From: Shinella lacus
GTDB taxonomy: Bacteria > Pseudomonadota > Alphaproteobacteria > Rhizobiales > Rhizobiaceae
NCBI RefSeq assembly: GCF_010994755.1
Contig: NZ_WHSB02000004.1
Coordinates: 310,001-374,000 of the forward strand
Length of the DNA stretch: 64,000 nt
Direction of reading: 5' to 3'
Shown here piece after piece: positions 1 through 7,485 of this stretch; position 1 is the first letter of the stretch, and each line of letters starts with the position of its first letter. The position numbers and the translations under genes are program-made. Under the pieces are notes generated by a model. It was not told the origin of the DNA and did not search any database. It was given only the letters and a program-made list of their open reading frames with translations.

Positions 1-1842
1 GGTCTCGGCGGCGATGACGCTGCCGCGATGACCGACAGCGTTCTGACCTTCGCCAAGGCGACCAGGGCGGAAACGATCGACGCCGGCAAGACGGCTGTCG
101 CTCTCCAGAACAATATGAAGGTCGGCGCCAATGAACTGATGACAGCCTTCGACGCCATGGCGCTCGCCGGCAAGGAAGGCCAGTTCGAAGTTCGCGACAT
201 GGCGCGCAATGCGCCATCCATCTTCGCCAAAATGGCAAAGCTCGGGTCTACCGGCCTTGAAGGCGTGCGCAATTTTTCCGCCATGGCGCAGGCGATCCGT
301 GCGACGGCCGGCACCTCGGATGAAGCGGCGACGAACTTCGAGAACATGCTCGACAAGTTCACCTCGGGCGACTTCATCAAAAACGCCTCGAAGATGGGCA
401 TCAACGTCAAGAAGGTGTTTGCCGACGCCAACAAAAAGGGCCTCGACCCGACCTTCGAGCTGCTCAAGAAAATCCGCGACGTGACGAAGGGCGACACGTT
501 CAAGCTCAAGGAATTGATGCCCGACGTTCAGGCGAACTCGGCGCTCTCCTCGCTGATTTCCAAGCTCGATGAGGTCTTCGCTGCTGCCAGCCGTTATGGA
601 AATGCCGGTGGCACGGTCATGCGGGATTTCACGAAGGCGACAGACAACGCAACGGAAAGCTGGAACCGCCTTTCAAGCAATATTCAAAACCAAGCCGAGA
701 TGATTGCATCCAAGGCAATCCCGTTCGTGACAGACGCCATGAACCGCCTGTCGAAGTCCATGGAGGATATCGAGGCTCGCCGTAACGCCATGAGCGGCGA
801 TAGTGGCGACATGGTCAACAACGACCGTGACGAATTCATGCGGCGGTATCGAGCCTACAATCCTAACGCTGGCCCGATGGACGGTTCTTACTTTTATGAG
901 CAGGCGCTCGCCCGCAAGGGACGCGGTGAAATCCCGTCGATCATGACGGTGATCGAAGAGATGGAAAGCCGACAACGCGCCCGTGAGATCTATACGGCGG
1001 GCAAGGCGCGCCCCTCGACCGGTCGCCATAGTCAGCAGTTTCTCGGCATCAGCACAGGTACGATCCCCACCCCGAGCCGGCGCGAGGACAACCTGCCAGC
1101 CGAGCCCGGATCGGCGCGATGGCTTGCGGAACGCTATGGCAAGGGCACAGGCCGCGAGTATGTCGCTGGCGCCGAGGAGCCTGCACGCAACTGGGGCCGT
1201 CAGAACCGCCGGGCGCTTTTGAAGAAGGCCAGCCTTTCAGAACTTGGCATGCAGGGCATGGGTGGTGCCGAACTGGAAACGGCCGCAGCCGGCCAGAAGG
1301 CTGGAGACGGTCTCGCCAAGGGGATGGAACAGGGCGGCAAGAAGGCGGAGCAGGCGATCAAGGCGACGGCCAGCGCAATTGAAGCAACCATCAATGCCAT
1401 CTCGGCCTATACCTCCGGCTACAAGGTGGGCGTACAGTTCGCGGCCGGCATTCAGGCGGCCGCACCTTTGATCGCGGCAGCGGCTTCAGCCGCACTGGTA
1501 TCCCCAGTTGCCGGGCGGCTTCCACAATCCCCGGCGAAGATCGGCCCTCTGCGCAACCTGCCTCTCATGGGCCGCAAGATCGCCCAGCAGCTCGCAGGCG
1601 GCATGGAGAGCGAGCAGAGCCCGCTCCGCGCCGCCCAGGGTATTGCCGGCCGCATAGCCGCAGCCTCGACCGGCAGTGCTGGCGGGGTGGCGTCGGTGCA
1701 GGTTGCCGGTGGCGCTGGCGGGCGGTCGCTCACGATCGGCTCGATCGTCCTGAACGGCGTCAAGGACGCGGCCGAGGGGGTCAATAGTCTCGGCATCGAA
1801 CTCGAAAGGCGGCTCGCGGGAACGCTGGCCGACGTGGGTTAG
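1..1842 (+). CDS. Phage tail tape measure protein, 5' end outside window
   Basis: The frame is already open at base 1 (codons GGT CTC GGC precede the first ATG at 28), so only the C-terminal 613 residues are present. The region up to about residue 250 has the Ala/Met/Lys-rich helical pattern and the FSAMAQAI-type core of tape measure proteins of contractile-tailed (P2/Mu-like) phages. These proteins set tail length and fill the tail tube. An Ala-rich hydrophobic stretch lies near residues 470-505. The gene leads a tight tail operon: the next start lies 2 bases after its stop. Homology is inferred from pattern and from the following gpU, gpX and gpD genes. Confidence 0.85.
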   Translation, partial: GLGGDDAAAMTDSVLTFAKATRAETIDAGKTAVALQNNMKVGANELMTAFDAMALAGKEGQFEVRDMARNAPSIFAKMAKLGSTGLEGVRNFSAMAQAIRATAGTSDEAATNFENMLDKFTSGDFIKNASKMGINVKKVFADANKKGLDPTFELLKKIRDVTKGDTFKLKELMPDVQANSALSSLISKLDEVFAAASRYGNAGGTVMRDFTKATDNATESWNRLSSNIQNQAEMIASKAIPFVTDAMNRLSKSMEDIEARRNAMSGDSGDMVNNDRDEFMRRYRAYNPNAGPMDGSYFYEQALARKGRGEIPSIMTVIEEMESRQRAREIYTAGKARPSTGRHSQQFLGISTGTIPTPSRREDNLPAEPGSARWLAERYGKGTGREYVAGAEEPARNWGRQNRRALLKKASLSELGMQGMGGAELETAAAGQKAGDGLAKGMEQGGKKAEQAIKATASAIEATINAISAYTSGYKVGVQFAAGIQAAAPLIAAAASAALVSPVAGRLPQSPAKIGPLRNLPLMGRKIAQQLAGGMESEQSPLRAAQGIAGRIAAASTGSAGGVASVQVAGGAGGRSLTIGSIVLNGVKDAAEGVNSLGIELERRLAGTLADVG

Positions 1843-1844
1843 CC

Positions 1845-2270
1845 ATGTCGCTCATGCAGTTCGGCGGCTTCAAGTTTGAGATGCGCGGCGTCTCCCCGCG
1901 CCGGGTGACCAGCCTGGACGAATGGCGCTGGCCTTCGACAGAGCGCCTCTCTGGCGAGAGCGCCATCCAGTTCCTCGGCCGTGGACCCGGAGAATTGAGC
2001 ATGGAGGCCGTGCTGTTCCCGCTCGCCCGATCGGGCCATTCCGAAAGCGCGATCGGACGTCTGCAGGCGGTCGGCGATGCCGGCATTCCCTTGCCCTTCA
2101 TTCGCGGCGACTGGCGCATGCTTGGCTGGTACGCGCTCACCTCGATCGAGCAGGACCATAGCTATCTCGACCAGCGCGGTCGGCCCGGTATGATCGGCCT
2201 CCTCGCCAGCTGGTCGCGCTTTGGCGCTGATGGTCCTGGTGGCGGCCTCACCGGCTTCTTTGGATTGTGA
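1845..2270 (+). CDS. Phage tail protein, P2 gpU family
   Basis: This 141-residue protein resembles P2 gpU, the tail completion protein that caps the head-proximal end of the tail tube. Visible family features are the opening 'MQFGGFKFE' strand, the 'RRVTSLDEWRWPSTERL' segment and a 'GRGPGELSMEAVLFP' motif typical of gpU-like proteins. Length is normal for the family. It starts 2 bases after the tape measure stop, so translation is probably coupled. Order tape measure-gpU-gpX-gpD matches tail modules of alphaproteobacterial P2-like prophages. Confidence 0.85.
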   Translation: MSLMQFGGFKFEMRGVSPRRVTSLDEWRWPSTERLSGESAIQFLGRGPGELSMEAVLFPLARSGHSESAIGRLQAVGDAGIPLPFIRGDWRMLGWYALTSIEQDHSYLDQRGRPGMIGLLASWSRFGADGPGGGLTGFFGL

Positions 2271-2271
2271 G

Positions 2272-2487
2272 ATGGCAAAGATCATCATCACGACCGAAGG
2301 AGACATGGCCGACGAGATCGCCTGGAAGGTTTATGGAGACCGGCCGGAAGGCCTCGTTGCCATCCTCGAAGCCAATCCCGGCCTGTGCCGCTATCCGCCG
2401 ATGTTGCCCGCCGGCCTTCGAATTGTCTGCCCCGACCTGCCGGAACGCCCGATCGCGCCGGCCGCCAGCGTGAGGATATTCACATGA
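2272..2487 (+). CDS. Phage tail protein, P2 gpX family (LysM-like)
   Basis: A 71-residue protein of the gpX family, which carries a LysM-like fold and belongs to the baseplate/tail tip. The ATG at 2272 is chosen because it lies one base after the gpU stop and yields the family start 'MAKIIITTEGDMADEIAWK'; an in-frame GTG/ATG further upstream would overlap gpU. The 'YGDRPEGLVAILEANPGL' segment and 'LPAGLRIVCPDL' end are characteristic of this small family. The stop overlaps the next start by 4 bases (ATGA). Confidence 0.88.
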   Translation: MAKIIITTEGDMADEIAWKVYGDRPEGLVAILEANPGLCRYPPMLPAGLRIVCPDLPERPIAPAASVRIFT

Positions 2488-3485
2488 AGGGCTTCACGCC
2501 GCAGATCTACTGCTCGATTAACGGTCGCAACGTCTCCGGCCTCATGCAGCCGCGCCTCATCCGCGCGACCGTCACGGATGGCACCGGCATTGAGAGCGAC
2601 GGCGTTACCGTCGAGCTGGACAATGCCGGCGACGTCATCGACCGGCCACAGAAGGGCGATCCGCTCGTTTTTGGTGGCGGCTACCGCGAGACCGGAGGAC
2701 CGAAGCGGTTCGGCAGCTATACGATCGAGGATGCCGAGAAGAGCGGGCCGAAGCGCCGGCTCACCGTTATCGCCCGTGCGGGCGGCGTCGGCGAAAAGTC
2801 GAAGGAGAAAAAGAACCGTGCCTGGGACGGCAAAACGATCAAGGAAATTGTCAACCAGATCGCCGGCGAAATGAACCTGTCGCCGGCCGTGGATCCCGAC
2901 CTCGCCAACATAAAGATCCCGTATCGCGCCCAGCTCAACGAGAGCGACTGGCATATGCTGAGCCAGATCGGTCAGCGCCTCGGCGCGGTCCCGACATCAA
3001 AGGACGGCCATCTCGTCTTCGCCCGCAAGGGAAAGGGCATGTCGATCTCCGGCCAGGCGCTGCCCGATGTCGAGATTGGCCCGGACGATCTCCATGGCGA
3101 AGACGCCTACCGCCTGCGCGGTTGCGCCCGCGCCAAATACGGCACCGTGCGCGCCTATTGGCACGACCCGGCGACTGTGACCCGAAAGAAGGTCGAGGAA
3201 AAGGATGGCGACGGCCCGGTCTACGAGATCCCGGAACTGTACCAGGACGAGGCGGAGGCGAAGGAGGCGGTTAAGGGCCAGCGCAAGAATTCCGATCGGG
3301 AAGAGGAAAAGCTGTCCTTGACCGTCGTCGGGAAGGAAACGCGCCAGGCCGAGGCCAAGCTGAAGGTTTCTGGCATCGACCGCGATGCTGATGGGGAATG
3401 GTCGATCGACAGCATCACCCACAACTTCATTGGCTCGGCGATCTACACCAATAACATCGAAGCGGTGCGGAAGGAGAAGAAATGA
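2484..3485 (+). CDS. Phage late control protein gpD (baseplate hub)
   Basis: A 333-residue homologue of P2 gpD, the baseplate hub protein that joins tail tube and spike. The ATG at 2484 overlaps the gpX stop (ATGA), which fits translational coupling and gives the expected 'MKGFTPQIYCSINGRNVSG' start. Later segments 'DGTGIESDGVTVELDN', 'RFGSYTIEDAE' and 'NESDWHMLSQIGQRLGA' match the gpD/VgrG-like hub pattern. A charged insertion near residues 240-290 is Lys/Glu-rich. Length is slightly below P2 gpD (387), as is common in alphaproteobacterial prophages. Confidence 0.85.
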   Translation: MKGFTPQIYCSINGRNVSGLMQPRLIRATVTDGTGIESDGVTVELDNAGDVIDRPQKGDPLVFGGGYRETGGPKRFGSYTIEDAEKSGPKRRLTVIARAGGVGEKSKEKKNRAWDGKTIKEIVNQIAGEMNLSPAVDPDLANIKIPYRAQLNESDWHMLSQIGQRLGAVPTSKDGHLVFARKGKGMSISGQALPDVEIGPDDLHGEDAYRLRGCARAKYGTVRAYWHDPATVTRKKVEEKDGDGPVYEIPELYQDEAEAKEAVKGQRKNSDREEEKLSLTVVGKETRQAEAKLKVSGIDRDADGEWSIDSITHNFIGSAIYTNNIEAVRKEKK

Positions 3486-3676
3486 ATAAAAAGAACGGGC
3501 CGCCTGAATTCGACAACCTCGCCCCCTTCAGGCAGCGGCTCGCCGCCCTCATTAAAGAAGGGGTCTTTAGTGACGTTGTATCTTCTTTTCGCGAAGCAAA
3601 CCGATCAAGTATGCAAACCCTTTCCGATGCACGTCAGCTTCTTGCGGCCCTCAAAGCCCATTTGATTCGCCTTTAA
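3482..3676 (+). CDS. Small hypothetical protein at end of prophage tail operon
   Basis: A 64-residue protein that I do not recognise. Its start overlaps the gpD stop by 4 bases (ATGA), and 'GGAGAAG' lies just upstream as a ribosome binding site, so it is very likely translated with the tail operon. It is basic, mostly helical, has no signal peptide or membrane segment, and ends in 'ALKAHLIRL'. It is the last gene before the prophage edge and is followed by a hairpin at 3697-3717. Confidence 0.6.
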   Translation: MNKKNGPPEFDNLAPFRQRLAALIKEGVFSDVVSSFREANRSSMQTLSDARQLLAALKAHLIRL

Positions 3677-3696
3677 AGCCGATTTTGTCACCCACT

Positions 3697-3717
3697 CCGG
3701 AATTTCAAAAATTCCGG
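3697..3717 (+). terminator. Putative terminator of the prophage tail operon
   Basis: A perfect 9-bp inverted repeat (CCGGAATTT / AAATTCCGG) with a 3-base loop begins 20 bases after the last phage stop and is followed by TTTCTC. It is AT-rich in its inner half, unlike host terminators in this window. The half-site AATTCCG recurs shortly downstream near 3730-3737. The short T-run makes termination plausible rather than certain. Confidence 0.5.
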
Positions 3718-3846
3718 TTTCTCGTGTCAAAATTCCGAAAATTCGCGGCGAGCTACATTGGATAAATAGGTAGCGCGAACACGTTGAAAAGCCGTGATTA
3801 TCCTGCATCCCCTCGCCCAATCTGGACTTTACTGGACGAAGGGGAG

Positions 3847-3922
3847 TGGTGGGCCCGGAGGGACTCGAACCCCCAACCAAGCGGTTATGAGCCGCCGGCT
3901 CTAACCATTGAGCTACAGGCCC
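3847..3922 (-). tRNA. tRNA-Ile2 (anticodon CAU), CCA encoded
   Basis: Read on the minus strand from 3922, a full cloverleaf of 76 bases forms: 7-bp acceptor stem, D-arm GCTC/GAGC, anticodon arm with loop CTCATAA, T-arm GGGGG-TTCGAGT-CCCTC, discriminator A and encoded CCA. The CAT anticodon allows Met or lysidine-modified Ile2. The anticodon stem GGCGG/CCGCT with following TGG resembles E. coli ileX (GGCGA..TCGCTTGG) more than elongator tRNA-Met, so Ile2 is preferred. Its 3' end points toward the prophage, so it may serve as the integration target. Confidence 0.93.
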
Positions 3923-4076
3923 TTCCCAGTCTCGACCAGGGGCCGTCGGTCAATGGCGGCCGACGGTTAGAGATCGTCTAGACGAATTCGGCGGGCCTCA
4001 CAAGCACCGCCGTATTCTCTACACAATCCCGGGCGAAGAACGGCGCGAGGGACACAACCATCAGGAGATAGTCTTC

Positions 4077-4832
4077 ATGTTCTACGGAACACTGGGCCGC
4101 CGCGCGGGTGCCGGCCTCTTCGCGCTTTCGCTCGCTCTCGCCGCTGCCGTTCCCATGGCCGCCCGCGCGCAGGACGCCGCAAAGCCGCGCGAGGCCACCA
4201 TCGTCGTTACCGGCGAAGGCAGCGCGGAAATCGCGCCCGACATGGCACTGATCGACCTTGGCGTCGTCAAGGATGCCAAGACCGCCCGCGAGGCGCTCGA
4301 TGCCAACAACAAGGCGATGGCCGAGATTCTTGCAGCCCTCAAGGACGCCGGCATCGCGGAACGCGACCTGCAGACCTCCGGCTTCATGATCAACCCGCAA
4401 TACCAGTATCCGCAGAGCTCGACGGGCGAAAACCCGCCGCCGATTCTGACGGGCTTCCAGGTCACCAACACGGTGACGCTGCGTGTGCGCGATCTTTCCA
4501 AGCTCGGCGAGATCCTCGACAAGGCCGTGACGCTTGGCGCCAACCAGGGCGGCGGCATCCGCTTCACCAACGACAAGCCGGACACGGCCGTCAGCGCGGC
4601 GCGCAAGAAGGCCGTCGAGAATGCCATCGCCAAGGCCAAGGAACTGACGTCCGCTGCCGGCGTCGGCCTCGGCCGCGTGCTGGAGATTTCCGAAACCAAC
4701 TACCGCGCGGAACCCGTGCCGATGATGCGCGCCATGGCCAAGGACTATGCCGAAGGGGCCTCCGTGCCGCTCGCGACCGGCGAGAACAGCTATTCCGTCG
4801 TCGTCAACGTAACCTTCGCGCTCGGCACCTGA
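4077..4832 (+). CDS. SIMPL-domain (DUF541) periplasmic protein
   Basis: A 251-residue secreted protein. Residues 1-31 form a signal peptide ending 'AARAQDA'. The rest is a SIMPL/DUF541 domain: 'ATIVVTGEGSAEIAPDMA' near the start and 'SAARKKAVENAIAKAKELTSAAGVGLGRVLEISE' toward the C-terminus are family signatures. Members of this family act in the bacterial envelope, some linked to oxidative stress, but the exact role is unknown. A GGAG ribosome binding site lies about 10 bases before the ATG. It is monocistronic, ending at a strong terminator (4857-4879). Confidence 0.88.
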   Translation: MFYGTLGRRAGAGLFALSLALAAAVPMAARAQDAAKPREATIVVTGEGSAEIAPDMALIDLGVVKDAKTAREALDANNKAMAEILAALKDAGIAERDLQTSGFMINPQYQYPQSSTGENPPPILTGFQVTNTVTLRVRDLSKLGEILDKAVTLGANQGGGIRFTNDKPDTAVSAARKKAVENAIAKAKELTSAAGVGLGRVLEISETNYRAEPVPMMRAMAKDYAEGASVPLATGENSYSVVVNVTFALGT

Positions 4833-4856
4833 GACGCGCGAAAGCCATGAACGAAA

Positions 4857-4879
4857 GGGCCGGGAAACCGGCCCTTTTT
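4857..4879 (+). terminator. Rho-independent terminator after SIMPL gene
   Basis: Stem GGGCCGG/CCGGCCC (7 bp) with loop GAAA followed by TTTTT, 24 bases after the SIMPL gene stop. Confidence 0.93.
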
Positions 4880-4919
4880 CGTTTGCGGGTTCACAATGCC
4901 CGTACCAGAACGCAAAGAA

Positions 4920-4943
4920 CCCTCCCGGCGCAAACCGGGAGGG
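4920..4943 (-). terminator. Terminator for the minus-strand secreted protein gene
   Basis: A perfect 9-bp stem (CCCTCCCGG/CCGGGAGGG) with a 6-base loop. Read on the minus strand it is followed by TTCTTTG, and it lies about 70 bases after the stop of the gene at 5015-5401. The U-tract is imperfect. Confidence 0.75.
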
Positions 4944-5014
4944 TAGCCGTTCGCCGGCCGGGGGTGACGAGGCGAGCGGCGTCCGTCAGGCAGAAGCCGG
5001 AAGGCCGGTCGCCC

Positions 5015-5401
5015 TTAACGCCAGAGAACCGGGCAATGACGGTCGTTTGCGAAGACCATGCGGCTGTAGCCCTGGTAGCGGAAGCCCTCGACGACGACCT
5101 TGCGCGGCGTCACATCGGCCACGCGGGCGCGGCGCAGGCCGAAATCGCGCGCCTTGGCGACGGCAAGGCCGATATCGCAGCGGCCGCGGCCACCGCCCCA
5201 GTTGCCATGGCGGCGGTCGTGGCGGCGATCCCAGCGGTCGCGGCCGCGATCATGATCGCGCACTTCGAGGAAGCCGTTGCGGTAACCGACGGTCTCGACC
5301 GACAGCTCGATATTCGCGGCGGACGCAGCCGGGGCGAAAGCGGTCAGGGCACCGAGGCCGAGCACGGCGGCAAGAAGGGTGTTTTTCAGAAAGCTGGTCA
5401 T
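5015..5401 (-). CDS. Secreted hypothetical protein, rhizobial
   Basis: A 128-residue protein with a clear signal peptide (residues 1-28, ending 'AASAANI'). The mature part has a low-complexity Arg/Asp/His segment ('DHDRGRDRWDRRHDRRHG', about residues 49-66), then a compact conserved-looking domain beginning 'CDIGLAVAKARDFGLRRA' and ending 'NDRHCPVLWR'. Two cysteines in the mature part could form a disulfide. I recall similar unnamed proteins in rhizobia but no function. The start is supported by GGAGAT about 6 bases upstream, and a terminator follows at 4920-4943. Confidence 0.75.
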   Translation of the reverse strand: MTSFLKNTLLAAVLGLGALTAFAPAASAANIELSVETVGYRNGFLEVRDHDRGRDRWDRRHDRRHGNWGGGRGRCDIGLAVAKARDFGLRRARVADVTPRKVVVEGFRYQGYSRMVFANDRHCPVLWR

Positions 5402-5510
5402 CGGGATCTCCTGTTCGCTTGCACCGGACCGTCGTGTCCGGCGATTGAGGAGACCTTAGCGGGGGGAGGCTGAACGCAGGCCGAAGCCGCCGTTCAGCCG
5501 CCGTTCAACT

Positions 5511-5861
5511 TCATGAACCGGAAAAGAACGCAATGCGGGTGATGGATCCCTCCTCGAGCTCGAGCAGCAGGATCTTCTCCTTCGAATAGGTGGCGCCGGC
5601 GGCGGATTTGCCGTGCGCCGTCAGGCGGATCGCGACGTTGTGGCCGAGCGCATCGCTCATCACCAGCGCATCGCCATAGTTTTCATCAAACGCTTCGAAA
5701 TGCCGGGCGAGACGGTCGCGCAGCGCGTCGCGGCCGTTGTCCATACCCTCGCCGATGCCGGAGATCGAGACGTCCTCATGGACCTTTGCGGCGAGTGCGG
5801 CAAAATCCCGGGCATTCAGCGCCTCGATGACGGCGTGGTTGATGCTTTCCGTGTCTGACAT
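5511..5861 (-). CDS. SnoaL/NTF2-like domain protein
   Basis: A 116-residue protein of the NTF2-like (SnoaL/DUF4440-type) fold: an N-terminal helix pair 'INHAVIEALNARDFAALAAKVHEDV', then beta strands ending 'ITRIAFFSGS'. Such proteins are small cone-shaped enzymes or binding domains; the ligand cannot be told here. The start at 5861 is chosen because GAGAGGAGAG lies directly upstream and the product begins 'MSDTESI'; a longer frame would extend into the preceding intergenic space without support. It lies 56 bases after yjbQ and may be co-transcribed with it. Confidence 0.75.
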   Translation of the reverse strand: MSDTESINHAVIEALNARDFAALAAKVHEDVSISGIGEGMDNGRDALRDRLARHFEAFDENYGDALVMSDALGHNVAIRLTAHGKSAAGATYSKEKILLLELEEGSITRIAFFSGS

Positions 5862-5917
5862 GGATCTCTCCTCTCGTGAGCCACGCCAGGAACGTTCCTC
5901 CGTGTGAACGGGTTCCG

Positions 5918-6340
5918 TCAAGGGCCGAGATGCAGCACGATTTCGCGCCGGTGCGGCCGGTCGCGGTGCTCGAAGAGGTAGAGGCCCTGCCATGTGCCGA
6001 GCGCCAGGCGCCCGGCGATGACAGGAATGCCGACCGAGACCTGGGTCAGCGCTGCCTTGATATGGGCCGGCATGTCGTCCGGCCCTTCCATCGTGTGCAC
6101 GATCCAGCGCATGGAGGGATCGTCGGAGGGCGGCACGAGGCGGCGGAAGAACTGGTCGAGATCGCGCCGGACATCCGGATCGGCATTTTCCTGGATGAGC
6201 AGCGAGCAGGAGGTGTGGCGGACGAAGACCGTCAGCAACCCCTCCTCCCCGCCGGCCTCCTGCACAAAGGCAGCGGCCTCGCGGGTGAACTCGTAGAGCC
6301 CCTGCCCGCGGGTCGCGACCGTCAGGATCTTTTGCGGCAT
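5918..6340 (-). CDS. YjbQ/UPF0047 family protein
   Basis: A 140-residue member of the YjbQ family (UPF0047, annotated in databases as secondary thiamine-phosphate synthase enzyme). The signature 'VRHTSCSLLIQENADPDV' (about residues 40-57) and the 'WIVHTMEGPDDMPAHIKAALT' segment carry the conserved His, Asp and Glu residues that surround a metal/phosphate site in the trimeric family fold. The C-terminal 'GTWQGLYLFEHRDRPH' is also typical. Its start lies 10 bases after the stop of a 42-codon membrane-protein gene, suggesting a two-gene transcript. Physiological role is unsettled. Confidence 0.9.
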   Translation of the reverse strand: MPQKILTVATRGQGLYEFTREAAAFVQEAGGEEGLLTVFVRHTSCSLLIQENADPDVRRDLDQFFRRLVPPSDDPSMRWIVHTMEGPDDMPAHIKAALTQVSVGIPVIAGRLALGTWQGLYLFEHRDRPHRREIVLHLGP

Positions 6341-6350
6341 GGCGCCCGCC

Positions 6351-6479
6351 TCAGCCGCCGATCGCCCAGAACAGGGTGCCGACGACCGCGATGAAGACGA
6401 TGATCACGCCCATGAAGCGCGCGAGACCCATATTCGTATCCGTGGTGGTGCCGACGATCGCGTAATAAAGGTCCTTCAT
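6351..6479 (-). CDS. Small single-span membrane protein (42 aa)
   Basis: This short gene encodes 42 residues: a polar N-terminus (MKDLYYAIVGTTTDTNMG) followed by a hydrophobic segment 'RFMGVIIVFIAVVGTLFWAI' that should span the membrane. AAAGGGAT lies 7-8 bases before the ATG. It ends 10 bases before yjbQ on the same strand. I do not recognise a named family. Support comes from the ribosome binding site, the spacing and the coherent membrane segment; it could still be chance. Confidence 0.55.
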   Translation of the reverse strand: MKDLYYAIVGTTTDTNMGLARFMGVIIVFIAVVGTLFWAIGG

Positions 6480-6531
6480 GGCGCATCCCTTTCATCGTGT
6501 TGGATGCGGTGATAGCGCACCCGCGCTTCGC

Positions 6532-6885
6532 TCACAACTCGACGAAGGCGCGGAAGCCGCCATAGATCATGCGCTTGCCGTCGAAGACGTTCTTCCACTG
6601 GTCGCCCTTCAGACGCTCGTCCGCCATCACCTTGGCCATGATTTCGTCGCGCTTTTCGCGCGATTCATAGGTGATCCAGGAAAAGACGACGACCTCGTCC
6701 TCCTTCGCCTGCACGGCGCGCGGAAACGAGGTGAGCTCGCCATAGGGCACGTCGTCGCCGATGCATTCGACATAATCGATCGCGCCATATTCCTTCCACA
6801 CCTCGCCCCCCAGGCGCGCCATATCCTTATAAGCCTCCAGATTGGCCTTCGGCACGGCCACCAGGAATCCATCGACATAGGTCAT
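6532..6885 (-). CDS. DUF1428 domain protein
   Basis: A 117-residue protein of the DUF1428 family, a ferredoxin-like dimeric alpha+beta barrel. The opening 'MTYVDGFLVAVPKANLEAY' and the central 'VVVFSWITYESREKRDEI' followed by 'GKRMIYGGFRAFVEL' are family hallmarks. Function is unknown; family members are small cytosolic proteins. The ATG at 6885 is preceded by AAAGGAGGAG, a very strong ribosome binding site. It appears monocistronic, with the small membrane-protein gene following after 50 bases. Confidence 0.88.
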   Translation of the reverse strand: MTYVDGFLVAVPKANLEAYKDMARLGGEVWKEYGAIDYVECIGDDVPYGELTSFPRAVQAKEDEVVVFSWITYESREKRDEIMAKVMADERLKGDQWKNVFDGKRMIYGGFRAFVEL

Positions 6886-7005
6886 GATCGTCTCCTCCTT
6901 TGGGTTGGACATGCCAAGGACGTGTGTCACCGGGCGGATCCGACAAGGGGGTGCGTTTTTTTGTGAAGACCAAGGCGAACCAACCACGAACGCTCTACGG
7001 TGATG

Positions 7006-7145
7006 GTGGATCCTCGGGTCAAGCCCGAGGATGACAGTGGGGAGGTGACGTGCTGCCCCCTTGAATGGTCGCGGCATACGGGGCGGCCGTTTTGCACGCC
7101 GCCCTCTCTTCTTTCGTCATCCTCGGGCTTGACCCGAGGATCCAG
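7006..7145. repeat. RIME/RPE-type rhizobial palindromic mosaic element
   Basis: Two 30-base palindromic units, 7006-7035 and 7116-7145, are reverse complements of each other except at one end base. Each has the core TCCTCGGG/CCCGAGGA around TCAAG, the motif of dispersed rhizobial intergenic palindromes (RIME/RPE). The 80 bases between them are not obviously repetitive. The pair lies between the DUF1428 gene and the GIY-YIG gene, ending 19 bases before the latter's start. Confidence 0.88.
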
Positions 7146-7164
7146 AACGGCACACATTTCCCGC

Positions 7165-7449
7165 ATGGCGGGATATGTTTACATCGTGACCAACCAGAGG
7201 CATGGCACGCTCTACATTGGCGTCACCTCCGACCTTGAGCGACGCGTTCATGAACATCGCGAGGGCCTGACACCAGGCTTTACGCGGCAACACAGTTGCA
7301 CAAGGCTGGTCTGGTACGAGGAGCACCTGGGTATCGGCACCGCCATTCAGCGTGAAAAGTCGCTGAAGCGCTGGTATCGGCAATGGAAAATCGAACTGAT
7401 CGAGGCATTCAACCCGCAATGGCGGGATTTGTATCCGGAACTCTGGTGA
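7165..7449 (+). CDS. GIY-YIG domain nuclease-like protein
   Basis: A 94-residue single-domain GIY-YIG protein. 'GYVYIVTN' and 'LYIGVTSDLERRVHEH' are the GIY and YIG strands with the conserved Arg, and 'AIQREKSLKRW' holds the expected catalytic Glu. This is the small YhbQ/UPF0213-like class, whose targets are mostly unknown. The ATG at 7165 gives normal length; the frame continues upstream through the palindromic element, so a longer N-terminus cannot be excluded. The ribosome binding site is weak. The close link to the RIME element is discussed as a finding. Confidence 0.88.
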   Translation: MAGYVYIVTNQRHGTLYIGVTSDLERRVHEHREGLTPGFTRQHSCTRLVWYEEHLGIGTAIQREKSLKRWYRQWKIELIEAFNPQWRDLYPELW

Positions 7450-7485
7450 AGATCAAGCTGTTGCTCTCGACCGGCCCTACCGCAC

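Noticed and set aside
3847-3922. tRNA called as elongator tRNA-Met
   Set aside because: The CAU anticodon allows it, but the anticodon stem and following bases match tRNA-Ile2 (ileX) better; not fully excluded.
5492-5506. Third GTTC-N7-GTTC match
   Set aside because: The spacer AGCCGCC is GC-rich, the site lies between a gene end and a secreted-protein gene with no repair link, and about two matches are expected by chance in the window.
7006-7035. Palindrome considered as a terminator of the DUF1428 or GIY-YIG region
   Set aside because: No T-run, wrong side of both genes, and an inverted copy 80 bases away shows it is a dispersed repeat unit.
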